Assembly: GCA_030679635.1 (NCBI GenBank)
Contig: JAUXSZ010000078.1
Coordinates: forward strand, 1-8,651
Direction of reading: 5' to 3'
DNA from: Sulfuricurvum sp.
GTDB lineage: Bacteria; Campylobacterota; Campylobacteria; Campylobacterales; Sulfurimonadaceae
Length of the DNA: 8,651 nt
Shown here piece by piece: positions 5,911 to 8,651 of this stretch. Under the pieces are notes generated by a model. It had not been told where the DNA came from. It did no database searches and was given only the letters and a program-made list of their open reading frames with translations. Made by a program: the position numbers and the translations under genes. Within the stretch, counting starts at the first letter, position 1. Every line of letters begins with the position of its first letter.

Positions 5911-5930
5911 ATTAAGTAATTAAACTTAAT
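5911..5930. repeat. Inverted repeat at the EAL-HDOD transcription start, candidate operator
   Basis: ATTAAGT (5911-5917) and ACTTAAT (5924-5930) are perfect inverted 7-bp arms around a 6-base spacer, beginning 3 bases after the -10 box. The half-site ATTAA(G/A)T resembles the arm in the ArsR leader (ATTAAAT), which suggests one protein could read both. The spacer differs (6 versus 10 bases), so a shared site is only a hypothesis. Confidence 0.35.
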
Positions 5931-5996
5931 ATCTAAGTCTAATAAAGAATATTATAGATATGATTGTGCTTATGATAAATATAAGAAAGATGTAGA

Positions 5997-7277
5997 GTGA
6001 AAGAAATTTTTATTGCCCGGCAACCTATTATCGACAGAACTGGACATATCCATGGGTATGAGCTTCTTTTTCGGCACAATTTTAAAAATAATGCCGTTCC
6101 AATCGCCTGTAACACCACTGCAACCAGCCGTGTTTTGGTGAATGCACTGAATAATTTTGGAACAAAATCACTTCTCGGAGATCATTTTGGTTTTGTTAAT
6201 ATAGACCATTCATTTATGGATACATCCCTTTTTAGAACAATACCGGCAAAGCAATTTGTCCTTGAAATTCTTGAAAATTCTCTTGTATCTGAATCATTCA
6301 TATCAAAAATTGTTGAACTGAAGAGCGAGGGCTTTACGTTTGCTCTGGATGATATGGATTTAAGTGAAGAGATGATTTGTCGTTTTGAACCTATTTTCCC
6401 CTACCTCTCCTATGTCAAGATCGATTTGTTCTCTACTACAAAAGAAATTATCACGGAAAAAATTGGAATCTTTAAAGGTTTTAAAAATATTAGCCTCCTT
6501 GCGGAAAAAGTAGAGTCTATAGAAGATTTTGAATATTATAAAGAGATGGGGTTCTCTTATTTTCAAGGTTATTTTTACGAAAAACCGACGATGTTTAGCG
6601 GAAAGAAATTTGATCCAACTCGTAAAACACTTCTTGAATTTAGTGCACTTCTTGATACCGATTCTGATATTAATGAACTCGAATCAAAGCTCATTAGCTG
6701 CCCTCATATGGTTGTAAATCTTCTTAGATACATTAACTCTGTTGGGATGGGAATGCGAGAGCCTATCCGCTCTTTACGTCATGGTTTGATGCTTTTAGGT
6801 AGACAATGTCTTAAGCAGTGGGTTCTGCTGTTTTTATACGCAAATGCGACGGGGTCAATTTTTTCTGAACCTATTTTGATATCAGCTCTCTTTCGTGGAC
6901 ATATGATGCAATTGCTTTCATCCAAAATTTGCTCTTCTACAAAGCAAGATCAGGCTTTTATGATCGGTATGCTGTCTCTTTTTGATGCATTGCTTGGATT
7001 ACCTCTTAAAGAGATACTTAAAGATATCGATTTTCATACTAATGTAAAAACTGCACTTCTCCAAAGAGAAGGAACACTGGGAAAAATACTTGATTTGACA
7101 ATAGCGGTGGATGAAGAGAACTTTTCAAATATAACAATTTATCTTGATTTTTTAAATTTAGATGAGGATATGCTGGCAGCATTGACGACAGAGAGTTACA
7201 ATTGGGCCAATAATTTTTATGCGGAACATATGGCTTATGATGTCCAAACGGAAGAGAAAAATCAAAAAAATGGATGA
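5997..7277 (+). CDS. EAL-HDOD (YuxH-like) signalling protein
   Basis: This is a cytoplasmic protein with an N-terminal EAL domain (about 1-205), the c-di-GMP phosphodiesterase or receptor fold, and a C-terminal HDOD domain (about 210-400). EAL landmarks align by eye with the catalytic set. They are IARQPI then YELLFR (Glu22, ELL instead of EAL, Arg26), FVNID (Asn68), LEILE (Glu90), LDDMD (Asp118-Asp119), VKID (Lys141), AEKVE (Glu170) and FQGYFY (Gln190). The DDFGTG loop is shortened to DDMDLS, so activity is uncertain; the protein may bind rather than cut c-di-GMP. HDOD landmarks are LISCPHMVVNLLRYINS (232-248) and SLRHGLMLLGRQCLKQWV (259-276). The HD metal ligands are absent, as usual for HDOD. 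The start is GTG 5997 with AAGAAAG 7 bases upstream. The response-regulator gene starts 3 bases after this stop, so the two are almost certainly cotranscribed. Confidence 0.92.
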   Translation: MKEIFIARQPIIDRTGHIHGYELLFRHNFKNNAVPIACNTTATSRVLVNALNNFGTKSLLGDHFGFVNIDHSFMDTSLFRTIPAKQFVLEILENSLVSESFISKIVELKSEGFTFALDDMDLSEEMICRFEPIFPYLSYVKIDLFSTTKEIITEKIGIFKGFKNISLLAEKVESIEDFEYYKEMGFSYFQGYFYEKPTMFSGKKFDPTRKTLLEFSALLDTDSDINELESKLISCPHMVVNLLRYINSVGMGMREPIRSLRHGLMLLGRQCLKQWVLLFLYANATGSIFSEPILISALFRGHMMQLLSSKICSSTKQDQAFMIGMLSLFDALLGLPLKEILKDIDFHTNVKTALLQREGTLGKILDLTIAVDEENFSNITIYLDFLNLDEDMLAALTTESYNWANNFYAEHMAYDVQTEEKNQKNG

Positions 7278-7280
7278 TGT

Positions 7281-8651
7281 ATGGATTATTTAAAAATTCT
7301 TATTGTTGATGATGATGCAGCCAATCGGCTGATATTAAATGACATATGTCAGAGCATGAAAACATTTGAGATCAAAGAAGCTCAAGACGGAATTGAAGCG
7401 ATTGAGCTAGCGGAACAATGGCATCCTCATATCATATTGATGGATATTATGATGCCCCGGCTTGATGGATTTGAAGCATCCAAAATTATAAAAAATACGT
7501 ATCCCGAAATTATTATTATTGCTATTGTTTCTGTCGTCGACCGAGAGGTTGAAGCGCATATATCATCCATAGGGATAAATGCTTATATTCATAAACCAAT
7601 CAATAGTAACCTGATTCGCTATAAGCTGCAAAGTTTTAGCGGATTGTTTGATTGTAAAGAGGGAAAAAACAAAGCACTGTCAAAAAACCTGTCACTTAAT
7701 CTTTTTGGTGCTCATACACGACATTTTAAAACTATTTTTGAAATTATCAATACAGAAGCCATGATGGATTTTGGGATGTGGGTTCTTGCTCGAAGTGAAA
7801 CAAAATCAACAGGCACATGCACTAAGGTTGATGTTACGTTGGAAGTATTTTACCAGTTAATGAATCATGGAATACGTAATGGAAACTCTTTGAGCATAAT
7901 TGTCGAAGAGAACTTTGACGATACGTTTATTACCATGACGTTTGAAAAAGCTTTGGTTGTCAAAAATAAAATGATTCCGTTGCTTGAAGAATTAGGATCT
8001 GGATATATTATTCGAGACAATGTTGTGTCGATACGTTTTCCTATGGATGATATTAGCGAAGTTATTATGAGTGAAAAGGTTTCCAACGCGGGCAAAGTAT
8101 CTATTAAAGCGGAAGTTCAACCGGTAGCTATTATAACTGTAGAGGTACCGACAGTTGCCAAAGAAACGCGACCCCTACACTCCAATGAAGAACAGATGTT
8201 GCGCCAAAGTTTTGTCCATAAAACTACCGCAGTCGAGTATGTTCGTGATATCGGTGGGGATGTTCTGGATGAAATTCGTGATTTGGAGAGTCTGGATGAG
8301 GAGTGGAGAGAGAAGCTACTAGCCCTCGAAGATGAGCCTATGCCGGAAAATATCCAAAATTTTGTTGATGGGGTATTACGGGTTTATGTGCATGCTATTA
8401 ATAGTCTTTTTGAATTCACCGCTCTTGGCTATGCCCTCTCTTCATTGGGAAGTTTTTTAAAAGAGAATGCCGACATGATCATCGGTGACCCTAAGAAGCT
8501 GAAAATGATGGTGATGCTTATGGAGCATTTGGGAGCAGATCTCGCTTCATGGCGGGAGCATATTTTCGGCTTGCAAGATGCCGGAGATATCCACTATCTG
8601 GACAGTTCTTTTTTCAGCTCGTGCATGCAGATCGAAGGGATTATCGGGGAT
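7281..8651 (+). CDS. Response regulator, REC domain plus unrecognised output region (3' end outside window)
   Basis: A phosphorylatable receiver occupies residues 1-120. It has acidic residues DDD (10-12), phospho-acceptor Asp55 in LMDIMMPRLDG, switch Ser84 and Lys105 in HKP. Residues 140-255 are mixed alpha/beta (LEVFYQLMNHGIRNG, then SLSIIVEE and FITMTFEK) and could be a degenerate GHKL-ATPase-like fold, but no ATP-binding G-boxes are visible. A low-complexity linker (about 256-300) follows. From 301 to the window edge it is helical, with DEIRDLESLDEEWREKLLAL and a Met-rich stretch, KKLKMMVMLMEHLGADLASW. There is no helix-turn-helix, GGDEF, EAL or HD-GYP. All 457 visible codons are open and no stop is reached. 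ATG 7281 is 3 bases after the EAL-HDOD stop, with GGA (7272-7274) 6 bases upstream. The 7277 ATG is out of frame and closes within 11 codons. The likely output is protein-protein signalling. Confidence 0.88.
   Translation, partial: MDYLKILIVDDDAANRLILNDICQSMKTFEIKEAQDGIEAIELAEQWHPHIILMDIMMPRLDGFEASKIIKNTYPEIIIIAIVSVVDREVEAHISSIGINAYIHKPINSNLIRYKLQSFSGLFDCKEGKNKALSKNLSLNLFGAHTRHFKTIFEIINTEAMMDFGMWVLARSETKSTGTCTKVDVTLEVFYQLMNHGIRNGNSLSIIVEENFDDTFITMTFEKALVVKNKMIPLLEELGSGYIIRDNVVSIRFPMDDISEVIMSEKVSNAGKVSIKAEVQPVAIITVEVPTVAKETRPLHSNEEQMLRQSFVHKTTAVEYVRDIGGDVLDEIRDLESLDEEWREKLLALEDEPMPENIQNFVDGVLRVYVHAINSLFEFTALGYALSSLGSFLKENADMIIGDPKKLKMMVMLMEHLGADLASWREHIFGLQDAGDIHYLDSSFFSSCMQIEGIIGD

Noticed and set aside
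7865..8095. 76-residue minus-strand ORF
   Set aside because: It lies antisense within the response-regulator gene, whose frame is open for 457 codons and starts with a clear REC domain.
1..8651. Mobile elements, CRISPR arrays, tRNA or rRNA genes
   Set aside because: No transposase motifs, terminal inverted repeats, regularly spaced repeats, cloverleaf or rRNA signatures were seen on either strand by eye.

Overview
This AT-rich window looks like chromosomal DNA from a Campylobacterota (epsilonproteobacterial) relative, for example the Sulfurimonas/Sulfuricurvum group. That is an inference from protein style and promoter style, not a database result. The promoters visible are extended or plain TATAAT boxes with no clear -35 element. 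A Y-family polymerase carries a finger-domain insertion of a kind I recall from this lineage. The signalling genes (EAL-HDOD protein, response regulator with an unrecognised output region) also fit.

Left part (1-2463, + strand): the last 27 codons of an unidentified gene, then a Y-family (DinB/UmuC-like) translesion DNA polymerase whose ribosome-binding site can be folded into a hairpin, a weak terminator, and an RNase H1 gene of the type with an N-terminal hybrid-binding domain. The RNase H1 gene is broken by what looks like a single missing base, although all its catalytic residues are intact. Both intact products would act on aberrant DNA or RNA:DNA structures, but nothing shows they form one operon.

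Middle part (2464-4979): two minus-strand genes, each with its own promoter. One is a secreted outer-membrane beta-barrel of the Phenol_MetA_deg-like type, the other a shortened M29 (AmpT/NicX-like) metalloenzyme. The 309-base divergent region 4671-4979 carries a minus-strand promoter for the M29-like gene and a strong plus-strand extended -10 promoter. A 24-bp near-perfect palindrome sits directly upstream of that -10 box.

Right part (4980-8651): a small, very basic orphan protein; a convergent ArsR-fold regulator without the classical metal-binding cysteine box; then a divergent two-gene unit of an EAL-HDOD protein followed 3 bases later by a response regulator that runs off the window. This regulator has a normal REC domain and a long output region that is neither DNA-binding nor a recognised enzyme. 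AT-rich dyads lie in the ArsR leader and at the EAL-HDOD transcription start, and another covers the orphan promoter. The testable idea is that the ArsR-like protein controls itself and one or both neighbours, linking a small-molecule or redox input to a c-di-GMP/response-regulator module.
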